Positions 46,980 to 55,273 of a DNA stretch of 64,000 nt are shown here, one piece after another. The position numbers and the translations under genes are program-made. Under the pieces are notes generated by a model. It was given only the letters and a program-made list of their open reading frames with translations. It was not told where the DNA came from and did no database searches. The first letter of the stretch is position 1; every line of letters begins with the position of its first letter. Source of the stretch: JBMNGH01 sp050949725 (GTDB taxonomy: Bacteria > Bacillota > Thermosediminibacteria > Thermosediminibacterales > Tepidanaerobacteraceae); contig JBMNGH010000011.1 of assembly GCA_050949725.1 (NCBI GenBank), positions 248,001 through 312,000 on the forward strand, given 5' to 3'.

Positions 46980-47624
46980 TTAAATCTTTTTTAATATATT
47001 GTGAATTACACTTTTATCTAAAACAACATTGTGACCTGAAATACATGTATCGAAGTTTATTTTACTGTAATTCATAAGAGTATTTATGTATATTTCTTTA
47101 TTACAATCAATCTCCGGGATGATTTGTTCAACTGTGTCGCCTATATTATCGCCTACATTTATAACATTTTCGCGCTCATCCATTACACTTATGCAATCTA
47201 TTGTATGGCCGGGTGTATATACGATCCGAATTTCATCATCAGGGAAGTACAGCTCCTCTTCAAACAACAAATTCGGAAGATGCTTTTCTACATTTCCATA
47301 GCAGTAATGTCTGTTATCTTGCAGCATGGAAACCCATTTTCCCTCAATTATTTCTCTGCACAGCCTGTGGGAGATAATTGTGCAATTCTTGAATACACCG
47401 TTTCCCCAGATATGATCCCAGTGATGATGTGTATTTATTACTATAATAGGTTTAAGGTCATTGTTGATGTACTCCATAACAGGCTCGATACTCTTTGATC
47501 CTAACCCAGTATCGATAATAAAATTATGTTTTTTTCCGATAATGAGATGTATATTCAGGTCCCAATCAGGAGAGTTGTAAAATGTAAATAAGAATCCTCT
47601 ATTCTTTATCTTTTGTAATTTCAT
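46980..47624 (-). CDS. MBL-fold metallohydrolase
   Basis: A 214-residue zinc hydrolase of the glyoxalase II-like fold. Motif INTHHHWDHIWGN (HxHxDH) at about residue 60, then VYTPGHTIDCISV, INVGDNIGD and a final SGHN histidine. AGGAGG precedes ATG 47624, 15 bp behind the DUF6544 gene, so the two form an operon. Substrate unknown. Confidence 0.88.
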   Translation of the reverse strand: MKLQKIKNRGFLFTFYNSPDWDLNIHLIIGKKHNFIIDTGLGSKSIEPVMEYINNDLKPIIVINTHHHWDHIWGNGVFKNCTIISHRLCREIIEGKWVSMLQDNRHYCYGNVEKHLPNLLFEEELYFPDDEIRIVYTPGHTIDCISVMDERENVINVGDNIGDTVEQIIPEIDCNKEIYINTLMNYSKINFDTCISGHNVVLDKSVIHNILKKI

Positions 47625-47639
47625 TAGTAAATTTTCCTC

Positions 47640-48287
47640 CTAAAATACATCAGGTTTGTTATATTCCATTTGTGTGACTTCGAATTGATACCAATTAAAA
47701 TCTCCTTTATCTAACTTCCAGATTACTTCTCCTTTTGCAGGAATCCTTATTCCGTCGAATTCCTTATAATCCTCCATGCGGATTGACCATGTTTCTAACG
47801 AATACTGCCTGTTTACTTCCCTGTATCTTTGGGCTGTGAAGTCTACGACATCGCCTTTCTCATTAAAGGTAAATACTCCTGATGCGGTCGTCCCTTTGTA
47901 GCTCATTGTCGCTTCAGCAGAGTCCTGCCCGGTTTGTTTCCATTCAATGTAGTTGCTCAAGGCCGCTGTTGGAAACCACACTGTTTCAGCTAAATATCGC
48001 ACTAGAGTGCCCTGGTCGATTTCCTCCCCTGCTGCATCCGCAACAGTAATCAGTGATAGGATTTTTATGAGCATATTTCCTTTTCCCTCATAATATTTAT
48101 CCCTTCCCATTATATGCAAGAATGGGGCTGCTTTTATCCTGGCCTTCCAGATAAACCCCGGCTCATCAACGGTAAAGTATTGTTCAACATCAGTTGGCAT
48201 CCAAGACTTATCTTGTCCCATTCTCATTTGGGCCTTTTGTTTAGTGCGGACCGCTACTATTTTTTCTTTGCCAATAACGTTTGACAT
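47640..48287 (-). CDS. DUF6544-family protein, probably N-terminally short
   Basis: A 215-residue protein whose core resembles the DUF6544/DUF6920 family: MPTDVEQYFTVDEPGFIWKA, GKGNMLIKILSLITVADAAG, YLAETVWFPTAALSNYIEW and the end GIRIPAKGEVIWKLDKGDF. Family members usually have an extra N-terminal membrane anchor and a LPxPVxRYL stretch before VIGKEKI. Here the frame begins right at VIGKEKI after ATG 48287 with a weak ribosome site, so the 5' end may be lost. Function unknown. Confidence 0.7.
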   Translation of the reverse strand: MSNVIGKEKIVAVRTKQKAQMRMGQDKSWMPTDVEQYFTVDEPGFIWKARIKAAPFLHIMGRDKYYEGKGNMLIKILSLITVADAAGEEIDQGTLVRYLAETVWFPTAALSNYIEWKQTGQDSAEATMSYKGTTASGVFTFNEKGDVVDFTAQRYREVNRQYSLETWSIRMEDYKEFDGIRIPAKGEVIWKLDKGDFNWYQFEVTQMEYNKPDVF

Positions 48288-48383
48288 AATATTTGGCCTG
48301 CCTTTCTCATATATAAAACAAAGTATAAATTTAAAAAAACTAAAGCTATTAAATGAGCATAGAGAATTTAAATAAATAGAGTA

Positions 48384-48866
48384 TTAAATAAGTTCTTTAC
48401 GAATACCTGAAGCCTTACCAGTTATACTTATGGGCGTTATTTTAAACAACAAAACGGACTCTAAATCTTCGGCAGTAAATGTAAGCTCTTTATTTTCATG
48501 GCTGTAGTGCGAAATAATCTGGCTCAATCCATAGCTCTTTTGAGTTATGTCATCAACTAATTCCGCCTTTCCGTGGACGATAACAGTAAAATAACGCATA
48601 CTCCATTGGCAGGGTTTGTGACCTTTAATAACTTCTATATCTTGCTCAAATTCTAAGCAGACGTTGTTGTTTTGTCTTAGTATTCGCACTTTTTCTCCGC
48701 TTTTTGCGGAATGAATATAAATATGTGTTCCATCAAAGCCGAAACATAAAGGGACAATGTATGGCCTAGATCGTTATCGAACCAGGCCCATCCTACATAC
48801 CGTTGCTTTTTCTATCACACTATATAGAAGTGTTTTATCTGATACCTGTTTGTCCTTTCTTCTCAT
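48384..48866 (-). pseudogene. Pyridoxamine 5'-phosphate oxidase-family protein with nonsense codon
   Basis: The full frame starts at ATG 48866 behind GGGAGGAG and would give a 160-residue FMN-binding protein of the NimA-like type (KATVCRMGLVR; PYIVPLCFGFDGTHIYIHSA; QWSMRYFTVIVHGKAELV). Codon 31 is TAA (complement of 48774-48776), in the same frame as sequence on both sides. A protein starting at GTG 48689 would lack the N-terminal strand, so the gene is probably dead or expressed only by readthrough. Confidence 0.82.
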
Positions 48867-49059
48867 TTTCTCCTCCCTTTCATTTGTAGACTACTTTTTT
48901 GGATTGAGCTAGCGTCTGAGTGTTGTACCATATCTGCTACTATATCAAAATTCTGTCATAGGTCTTTTAGAATTAGATTTACGCACAAGAGATTCTCCTT
49001 TCGTATAGTTTGTTGTTAAGTCCATTTTATCAAAAAGGGAACCTCTTTTCATTAAACAT
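48867..49059. other. Spacer upstream of the PNPOx-family pseudogene
   Basis: A+T-rich; probably holds the promoter for the reverse-strand gene. Nothing definite recognised. Confidence 0.4.
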
Positions 49060-49224
49060 CTATTTATCCTCAAGTCGTTCGATTGCAATACATATTAAAC
49101 CAATTGATAAAAGGCTTATCGCACTATCTGTCTCAATTTGATTTAATATGCTCAAAACAAATGTTGAGATCCCCATTGCCAAGCCAACTGCTATCAATAG
49201 TCTCTTTGTAAAACTCTTTTTCAT
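49060..49224 (-). CDS. Small hydrophobic protein of unknown function
   Basis: A 54-residue frame from ATG 49224 (AAGGTG upstream) beginning MKKSFTKRLLIAVGLAMG, with two hydrophobic segments and ending IERLEDK. Base composition and basic start look like a genuine small membrane protein. Family not recognised. Confidence 0.5.
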   Translation of the reverse strand: MKKSFTKRLLIAVGLAMGISTFVLSILNQIETDSAISLLSIGLICIAIERLEDK

Positions 49225-49423
49225 TATTAAACACCTTACCTCTCCCAGACAAAATTACTACATTTTTTTAGACGTCATAGTATGTATGAAAGTTTCGCTT
49301 GAAAAATGATAAAATCAATTGATTATCATCATAAATCAACTATAACGTAAACATTAACTTAAAATACTATACATGATCTCTTTTATTGACTTTTGGCAAA
49401 ACAAATGATAAGCTTAACCCAAA

Positions 49424-49455
49424 CTACTAATCTACTAATTTACTAAACTACTAAA
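49424..49455 (+). repeat. Four tandem 8-bp units upstream of the DUF6530 gene
   Basis: The unit [C/T]TACTAA[T/A] is repeated four times with exact 8-bp period, in the leader just before the GAGGTGAG ribosome site. Confidence 0.8.
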
Positions 49456-49471
49456 CTGAGGTGAGATCATC

Positions 49472-49951
49472 ATGAAAATACCTGTATCATTAAAACACAA
49501 GCCTGTCATTGTATCTGAAAACTATGAGAATGTAGACGGAAGATATGCTTACAATTCAGATGCAAAAGGTTTGTCACTGGGACTAGCACAATGGAATGAC
49601 AGGGGGAATGTTGATATTTCCGCAAAGGTATGGAGGCACACAGGAGAGAAGTGGTCGAGGCAATCAGAAGAATTGCCACTTCACAGGGTGCTGGATCTTG
49701 CTATACTAATTTGCGAGTCGTTGCAGTATTTTAGAGAAGCCTACCGCTATGAGAAACTGTATGATTCTGATAACCCATTAATCGACAGAATAGGCATGCA
49801 AGGTGATGCCATGACAGTGTCGATCTGCACAGATAATGACATGATAGATGAGGATATAAGGCTTTTTAGAGATTGCCTTGCGAAGGACGATGAGCTGATC
49901 GGCGAGAGATTAAGGCGTTTAGCGGCAATCCTCAAAGAAATGGGGTATTGA
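49472..49951 (+). CDS. DUF6530-like protein
   Basis: A 159-residue soluble protein with YNSDAKGLSLGLAQWNDRG near residue 27 and a mostly helical acidic C-terminus with RLRRLAAILKEMGY. GAGGTGAG precedes ATG 49472. The sequence fits the DUF6530 group as far as I can tell from memory; function unknown. Its stop overlaps the start of the GIY-YIG gene (TTGA), so the two proteins are translationally coupled and probably act together. Confidence 0.65.
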   Translation: MKIPVSLKHKPVIVSENYENVDGRYAYNSDAKGLSLGLAQWNDRGNVDISAKVWRHTGEKWSRQSEELPLHRVLDLAILICESLQYFREAYRYEKLYDSDNPLIDRIGMQGDAMTVSICTDNDMIDEDIRLFRDCLAKDDELIGERLRRLAAILKEMGY

Positions 49952-50313
49952 GAGTGGTCAGAGAGCTGGAAAAGAGTGATTTGAAAAGAAAAGAGATTAT
50001 CAGAAAATATAAAGAGCGATCGGTTACCGGCGGGGTTTTTAAAATAACAAATACCAAAAACGGAAGATTTTTGCTGGCTAGCGATATAGATTTGAGGGGT
50101 TCGCGCAATCGTTTTGATTTCTCGGTTTCCACCGGTTCTTGTGTTTATATGAAGCTTCAGGAAGACTGGGATAAATTTGGGGCAAAGGCCTTTGTGTTCG
50201 AGGTGCTCGATGAATTGGAAAAAGAACCTGAACAGGGAATTAAAGCTTTTACCGAGGATTTGAAATTGCTTGAGGAAATGTGGCGAGAAAGACTCAGCGG
50301 GGATGAATATTAA
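49948..50313 (+). CDS. GIY-YIG nuclease-family protein, coupled to DUF6530
   Basis: A 121-residue protein with the degenerate GIY-YIG start GGVFKITNTKNGRFLLASD, a middle GSCVYMKLQEDWDKFGAKAF and FEVLDELE. In this subgroup G-V-F replaces GIY. Starts at TTG 49948 overlapping the preceding stop; GTG 49954 is an alternative. Ends 20 bp inside the convergent UPF0213-type gene. Nuclease activity cannot be judged from sequence. Confidence 0.72.
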   Translation: MRVVRELEKSDLKRKEIIRKYKERSVTGGVFKITNTKNGRFLLASDIDLRGSRNRFDFSVSTGSCVYMKLQEDWDKFGAKAFVFEVLDELEKEPEQGIKAFTEDLKLLEEMWRERLSGDEY

Positions 50314-50551
50314 AATTATGTATAAGTCGTAATTTTTGGGATCGAGACATCTTTTTTATGTAGCGCTCTCGCTTTTGAGCGGATTTTTTATCATGGTGGT
50401 GTTCAAAATATACCAGTTTTACCGGAAGTCGAGTTCTGGTATATTTTGCCCCATTACCTTTCAAATGTGCTTCAAGTCTATTTTTTAGATTATTTGTCCA
50501 TCCAGTATAAAGGGTTTTGTCCGAACATTCAAGAATATAAACATAACACAT
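50294..50551 (-). CDS. GIY-YIG nuclease, UPF0213/YhbQ type
   Basis: An 85-residue single-domain GIY-YIG protein: MCYVYILECSDKTLYTGWTN with YVY/YTG core, NRLEAHLKGNGAKYTR and the KRERYIKKMSRSQK end. Full length for the family. It runs against the preceding GIY-YIG gene and overlaps it tail to tail. Confidence 0.88.
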   Translation of the reverse strand: MCYVYILECSDKTLYTGWTNNLKNRLEAHLKGNGAKYTRTRLPVKLVYFEHHHDKKSAQKRERYIKKMSRSQKLRLIHNFNIHPR

Positions 50552-50665
50552 TTCATATCACCGATGACATTATATATCAAACACAGTTCCTTGAAAAGGT
50601 ATTTTGTTGGGTAATCCCATTTGCCGATGTTTGGTCAAATGTAGTTAAGACATTCAAATAAGTAA

Positions 50666-50695
50666 TTGACTATGCTATATTATATTTAGTATAAG
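50666..50695 (+). promoter_or_regulatory. Sigma-A promoter of the FAH-family gene
   Basis: TTGACT (50666-50671), 18-bp spacer, TATAAG (50690-50695), 37 bp upstream of the start codon. Confidence 0.55.
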
Positions 50696-50732
50696 ACATT
50701 AATGTTGAATATGAGACAATGGAGGGGATTTT

Positions 50733-51488
50733 TTGAGGATAGCCAGATTTGTTGTAGACAATTGTGTAAAATACGGTGTTGTCCAGGGTGAAAAAGTTGT
50801 GGATGTTCAAGGTGATATATTCGGGGATTTTGAGCTGCAGAAAAGTAACTTCCATGACATTTCACAAATTAAATTATTAACACCTGTTGTTCCGTCAAAA
50901 ATAATATGTGTCGGGAATAACTACAGAGACCATGCTGTTGAATTGGGGGAGAATGTGCGGGAAGAACCCGTCCTCTTCTTAAAGCCGCCGACCTCGTTAA
51001 TAGGACATGATGAAGGCATAATTTACCCCGAGATATCTAAAAGGGTGGATTATGAAGGTGAGCTTGCCGTCGTTATGAGATCCGAGTGCCAAAATATTCT
51101 ACCTGATCAAGTCAAACAACACATTTTTGGCTGCACATGTGCAAATGATGTGACGGCACGTGACCTTCAGAGAAGGGACGGTCAATGGACGCGCAGCAAA
51201 TCATTTGATACCTTTTGTCCATTGGGCCCATGGATTGAAACGGAATTAGACCCCAATAATCTGAAGATACAAACCTTCTTAAACGGTCAAATCAGGCAGT
51301 CTTCATCTACAAGCATGATGATAACGCCGGTGTATGAGCTCATAAGCTTTATATCCAAGGTCATGACACTTATGCCCGGTGATGTGATACTAACCGGAAC
51401 GCCTGCGGGAGTAGGTCCCGTCCGCCGTGGCGATGTTGTTGAAGTGAGTATAGAGGGCATAGGCACATTAAAAAATCGAGTTTATTAA
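50733..51488 (+). CDS. Fumarylacetoacetate hydrolase-family enzyme
   Basis: A 251-residue metal-dependent hydrolase/decarboxylase of the FAH superfamily. Conserved blocks IICVGNNYRDHAVELGE, FLKPPTSLIGHDEGI, the metal-binding VDYEGELAVVM and ILTGTPAGVGPVRRGD. TTG 50733 has GGAGGGG upstream. Family members break C-C bonds in aromatic or keto-acid degradation. No pathway neighbours are present, so the substrate is open. Confidence 0.9.
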   Translation: MRIARFVVDNCVKYGVVQGEKVVDVQGDIFGDFELQKSNFHDISQIKLLTPVVPSKIICVGNNYRDHAVELGENVREEPVLFLKPPTSLIGHDEGIIYPEISKRVDYEGELAVVMRSECQNILPDQVKQHIFGCTCANDVTARDLQRRDGQWTRSKSFDTFCPLGPWIETELDPNNLKIQTFLNGQIRQSSSTSMMITPVYELISFISKVMTLMPGDVILTGTPAGVGPVRRGDVVEVSIEGIGTLKNRVY

Positions 51489-51867
51489 ATCCACGGCCAG
51501 GATTTACATAATTTCAATCAGGGATTCTTGATAACTCTTTAAGATAGAACAAACCTTTGCGCTTATTAATTCTTGTGATTAATTGGAATTAAATAGTTAT
51601 TAAGGAGATATTTTCATTATACCTCAAGATCTATAAAAGTTAATCCCGAAAAGATCAGTTGCCAACTGTGAGTTTAACTTATTAAATGCTTAGGGTTTTT
51701 TGACCGATCCGGTGTTATGGTAATATAAACGTTGCAATATACAGCACCATATAAATTGGGTGAATATTTATGGAGAATATGTGTAATTGTTTTTTCTTTA
51801 AATATTAATATCATTGCTCGTATGATTTTATTGTGATACTCATAAACAATGTGAGGTGTGCCAAGGG
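51489..51867. other. Gene-free stretch before the DUF4153 remnant
   Basis: About 380 A+T-rich bases without a credible frame or strong hairpin. No known RNA motif seen. Confidence 0.55.
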
Positions 51868-53609
51868 ATGAGAAACAATATAGCGACGTTTTGTAGAACC
51901 TCAATTAAAAAACTGGCAGTCAGCCTTAAACGCTTTCCGGAAGCGCTTTTACTGTGTGCTATAGCCGCATCAGTTTTAATGTTCTCGGTTCACGCGCAAG
52001 CACAAAATGGTATGGAAGATAAACTTATACGGGTTTGCCTGATTTTTGCCCTTGGCTGTGCCGGTGGTACTGTGTATAAAGCTATTATTAGAAAGAATCC
52101 CTCATTTAACAAAAGGGGCTAGAGTTTTTTTATATATGATTGCAGCGGCCGGACTCACATTATATTTCCTTTTCTATTTACATGATTTAAAAACAGCGAC
52201 AATGATTCGTTATATCGCTTTTTCAATAGCTTTTTATTTAACCTTTTCTTTTATACCTTATTTTTATAAAAGAGAAAATTACGAGCTTTACGTGATTACT
52301 TTACTCTCGAGGTTTTTTGTAACATACATATACTCCATGGTCTTGTATGCAGGCCTTGCCGCAATTCTTTTTACGATTGACCGGCTATTTTCCATTAAGG
52401 TTTCACATAAATTTTATCTCGATTGTCTGATTATTGTCGGGGGTATTTTTGCGCCGGCATTCTTCCTTGCCGATATCCCTCAAATAGGAGAGGATATGAA
52501 ACCGGAAAACTATTCAAAGGTCCTCAAGGTTTTAATACTTTATATTGTGATGCCTATACTAGTGATATACACCATCATACTGTACGCCTTTTTTGCGAAG
52601 ATTTTAATAACACTTGAATGGCCGAGCAGGTATTGTTGCACATCTTGTGCTGTGGTACTCGATTGTAAGTGCCCTTGTCATATTTTTGATTTACCCTTTG
52701 CGAAAAACAAATCCATGGGTCAGAAAATTTATTTTTTACTTACCTAGGTTTATAATTCCCCTCCTTGGGATGATGTTTGTCTCGATGGGAATACGTTTGA
52801 AAGCTTATGGAATAACTGAGAACAGGTATCTGGTCATGGTTGTAGGAATATGGGTTACAGGATGTATGATATATCACATATTTTCTAAAAAGACAAGAAA
52901 TATAGCGCTTCCCGTTTCTTTGGCAATCATAGCCGTATTAGCTGTTGTAGGACCGTGGAGCTGTTTTTCCGTCTCGAAGGCGAGTCAGAATAATAGATTT
53001 GAAAGTATTTTAAGGAAATATGATATGATCCAAGCCAATACCATAAGCAAGTCGTCAAAGGAAGTTACCGATGGCGACAAAAAAGAGATCAGCGCTATAC
53101 TGTTGTATTTTAATACAAATCATAGTCTTGCTGAAGTAAGATATTTACCTGAAGACTTTGATTTAAATCAGATGGAGAAAACTTTTGGTTTTAAGCTGTA
53201 TCGAGCAATGCCGGCTAATCACTTCAGTTATTGGCTGGAGGAGAGAAGTCAGTTTGTGAATATAAACGAGTATGATTATTTTATACACATTTTTGATCGA
53301 GTGCAAAAAGAAGCCCAAGACAAAACGGGGATTCAAATCTCTTATGAGCCGAGCACTATGCAGCTAGAAATATCAAAAGACGGTGTGGAGATTTACAATA
53401 AGAGTATCAATGAAATTGCGTATAGTATCCACATCAAGAACAGAAACAAAGAAACCGTTGACCTTTCGGACATGACATTTTATGACAAAGGCGATAAAAT
53501 AGAAGTAATGTACGTGTTTTTGAATATCAGCGGCAAAGAAGACGATTTTTCCGGGAAGGTTTCCATCGATTGGGTTGATTTTTATGTATTTTTGCGCTGT
53601 GGTTCTTGA
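51868..53609 (+). pseudogene. DUF4153 membrane protein, two frameshifts
   Basis: Three consecutive frames join into one protein of about 580 residues. The start at ATG 51868 (MRNNIATFCRTS) runs into a stop at 52122. It continues in the next frame from about 52090 to about 52640 (VFLYMIAAAGLTLYFLFYL; many helices), then from about 52615 to 53609 (LVLWYSIVSALVIFLIYPLR, and a soluble C-terminal part with WVDFYVFL). This is the layout of DUF4153 proteins. Each shift behaves as one extra base. Function of the family is unknown. Confidence 0.78.
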
Positions 53610-53739
53610 TATCCCAGGTTTTCTGTTAGTGCTTCTTTCGATTTGGCCTCTAAACGACCAACCCCATACTTCTTTTATAATTCTTGCCCCAGGTGATAGC
53701 TTATTTCCGTTTTTGGGCATACAGTTAATCCAAAATATG

Positions 53740-53796
53740 AAACCACCCGACAACGCAATGGGAGATTGCTGTCGGGTCCCGGGAACCTTGTTGCTT
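53740..53796 (-). repeat. Dispersed hairpin repeat, copy C
   Basis: Same orientation as copy B: CACCCGACAACGCAAT...ATTGCTGTCGGGT then CCCGGGAACCTTGTTG. The loop differs (GGGAG instead of CAAAG). Lies between convergent genes. Confidence 0.85.
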
Positions 53797-53803
53797 CACA
53801 ATA

Positions 53804-53846
53804 ATACCCCTGATCACCAAGAGCGTTCAAGAAAGATCAGGGGTAT
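53804..53846. terminator. Bidirectional terminator-like hairpin
   Basis: ATACCCCTGATC (53804-53815) pairs perfectly with GATCAGGGGTAT (53835-53846). It lies between the DUF4153 remnant and the LysM gene, which converge. Confidence 0.75.
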
Positions 53847-53858
53847 TGAAAAATGCTC

Positions 53859-54233
53859 TTATCTGAATCCTATAATGGGAACTCTCAATATCTGACCGGG
53901 ATATATTGTTGCTCCGGGTCCTTCCAGGCGGCTTGCTTCCACTATTGCTTCTACTGTGCTGTCGAATATTCTTGCTATCGCAGCCAATGTGTCCCCGCGC
54001 TGCACAACATAAAGAACTTCCTTCCGAATAAAAGGCTGTAGCATTGAATAAGCACCCATCGCATCCATAGAACCGTAATCGTAATCGTCCCTTCTGATAA
54101 AAAGAATTTGTCCCGGGACTATCATCATGTCAGTGCCGACCCAGTTGTTCTCAATTATATCCTTAACAGAAACATTAAACCGATTAGCTATAGCGGTTAC
54201 CGTATCACCTTGTTGCACAATATACAGAATCAA
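53859..54233 (-). CDS. Protein with two LysM domains
   Basis: A 124-residue protein made of two LysM peptidoglycan-binding repeats: YIVQQGDTVTAIANRFN (residues 4-47) and YVVQRGDTLAAIARIFD (about 73-118), joined by a short acidic linker. TTG 54233 has GGAGG eight bases upstream. No signal peptide or catalytic domain, as in some spore-coat or SafA-like proteins; role unknown. Confidence 0.88.
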   Translation of the reverse strand: MILYIVQQGDTVTAIANRFNVSVKDIIENNWVGTDMMIVPGQILFIRRDDYDYGSMDAMGAYSMLQPFIRKEVLYVVQRGDTLAAIARIFDSTVEAIVEASRLEGPGATIYPGQILRVPIIGFR

Positions 54234-54571
54234 TTGCCCATCCTCCTTTCAATCCTTTTATATAATATAATATTCAGGTAGCGGCAAAGTTTACACTGTT
54301 TTAATAACCAGTATTTATTAGACAAAAGTCAGCCTTTCTTAACTTTGTCTTTCTGATTCTATACAGCTCTTTCTTTGTTACCATATCGACGTTCTGTGAG
54401 ATCGCAAATATTACACTTCATATTTTTTGCTAGCCACAGTAATTGAACTTTTTACAGTTTTTTTAGCAAATTGTAAAAAAACCGCTAACAAAGTTGCTGT
54501 TTAGTTGAAGAAATTATAAAAATAGTTATACTTATATAGGACAGCCTAAAATAAGAAAGGGGATACAATAT
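54234..54571. other. Divergent intergenic region
   Basis: A+T-rich. Contains TTTTTACA...TGTAAAAA arms near 54449-54480 that could form a hairpin. Otherwise nothing recognised. Confidence 0.45.
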
Positions 54572-54991
54572 ATGGAATATAAAAAATTTGGCAACAAATA
54601 CGTTATGAGAATCGATAAAGGTGAAGAGATTGTTGATACCTTAAAGAAATTTTGCCAAGATGAAAAAATCAAATTGGGTTTTGTAAATGGAATCGGGGCG
54701 GTCAACAAGGTGAGGGTAGGCCTTTTTGACACAAAAAGCAAACAGTATAATTCAGCACAATTAGAAGGGGATTATGAAATTACAAGTCTTTTGGGGAATA
54801 TCTCCACTAAGGATGGAGAGGTGTACCTCCATTTACACATTAATTTATCTGATGCAAATTATAACACACGTGGCGGCCATTTGAATTCAGCCGTAATAAG
54901 TGGTACTGGGGAAATCATCATTGAAACTATTGAAGGAAGTGTAGAAAGACAATTTAGTGAGGAAATCGGGCTGAATTTGTACAAGTTCTAA
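54572..54991 (+). CDS. PPC-domain (DUF296) protein
   Basis: A 139-residue single-domain protein of the plant-and-prokaryote-conserved PPC fold. KLGFVNGIGAVNKVRVGLFD near residue 35, the metal-site block VYLHLHINLSDANY and GGHLNSAVISGTGEI are family hallmarks. GAAAGGGG precedes ATG 54572. Often annotated as DNA-binding in bacteria without proof. Confidence 0.88.
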   Translation: MEYKKFGNKYVMRIDKGEEIVDTLKKFCQDEKIKLGFVNGIGAVNKVRVGLFDTKSKQYNSAQLEGDYEITSLLGNISTKDGEVYLHLHINLSDANYNTRGGHLNSAVISGTGEIIIETIEGSVERQFSEEIGLNLYKF

Positions 54992-55039
54992 TTTTATATT
55001 ACCTTTATAACAATTTAAATATATATCATGATTGTACTC

Positions 55040-55261
55040 TTACAGATTTTTTGATTGAATAGTTGCTGAGGCCGCAAATACCCCTGCCTGATCACCGTAA
55101 GGAAAAATCGAACAACCCGAATCTAAACCCTCCCTTAAGACATAGGATATTCCTATACAGCCGTTATCCAGTTCTACAGCAATAAGAGAAATTCCTATCA
55201 CAGCATCACTTACTTTTTTATTTTTTAAGTATGGCTGAGCGACCTGAAGTTTGAACTGCAA
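55040..55261 (-). pseudogene. DUF4213 fragment (truncated metal-chelation family protein)
   Basis: A 73-residue frame with VSDAVIGISLIAVELDNGCI and LREGLDSGCSIFPYGDQAG, matching the N-terminal part of DUF4213/DUF364 proteins, which are normally about 250 residues. It stops at 55040, and the C-terminal DUF364 domain is absent. TTG start, weak ribosome site, 12 bp behind the propeller gene. Probably a 3'-truncated remnant. Confidence 0.6.
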
Positions 55262-55273
55262 CAGCCTAATTAT

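Noticed and set aside
53575..53895. Frame across the end of the DUF4153 remnant, repeat C and the terminator
   Set aside because: Spans a dispersed repeat and a perfect hairpin; composition is not protein-like.
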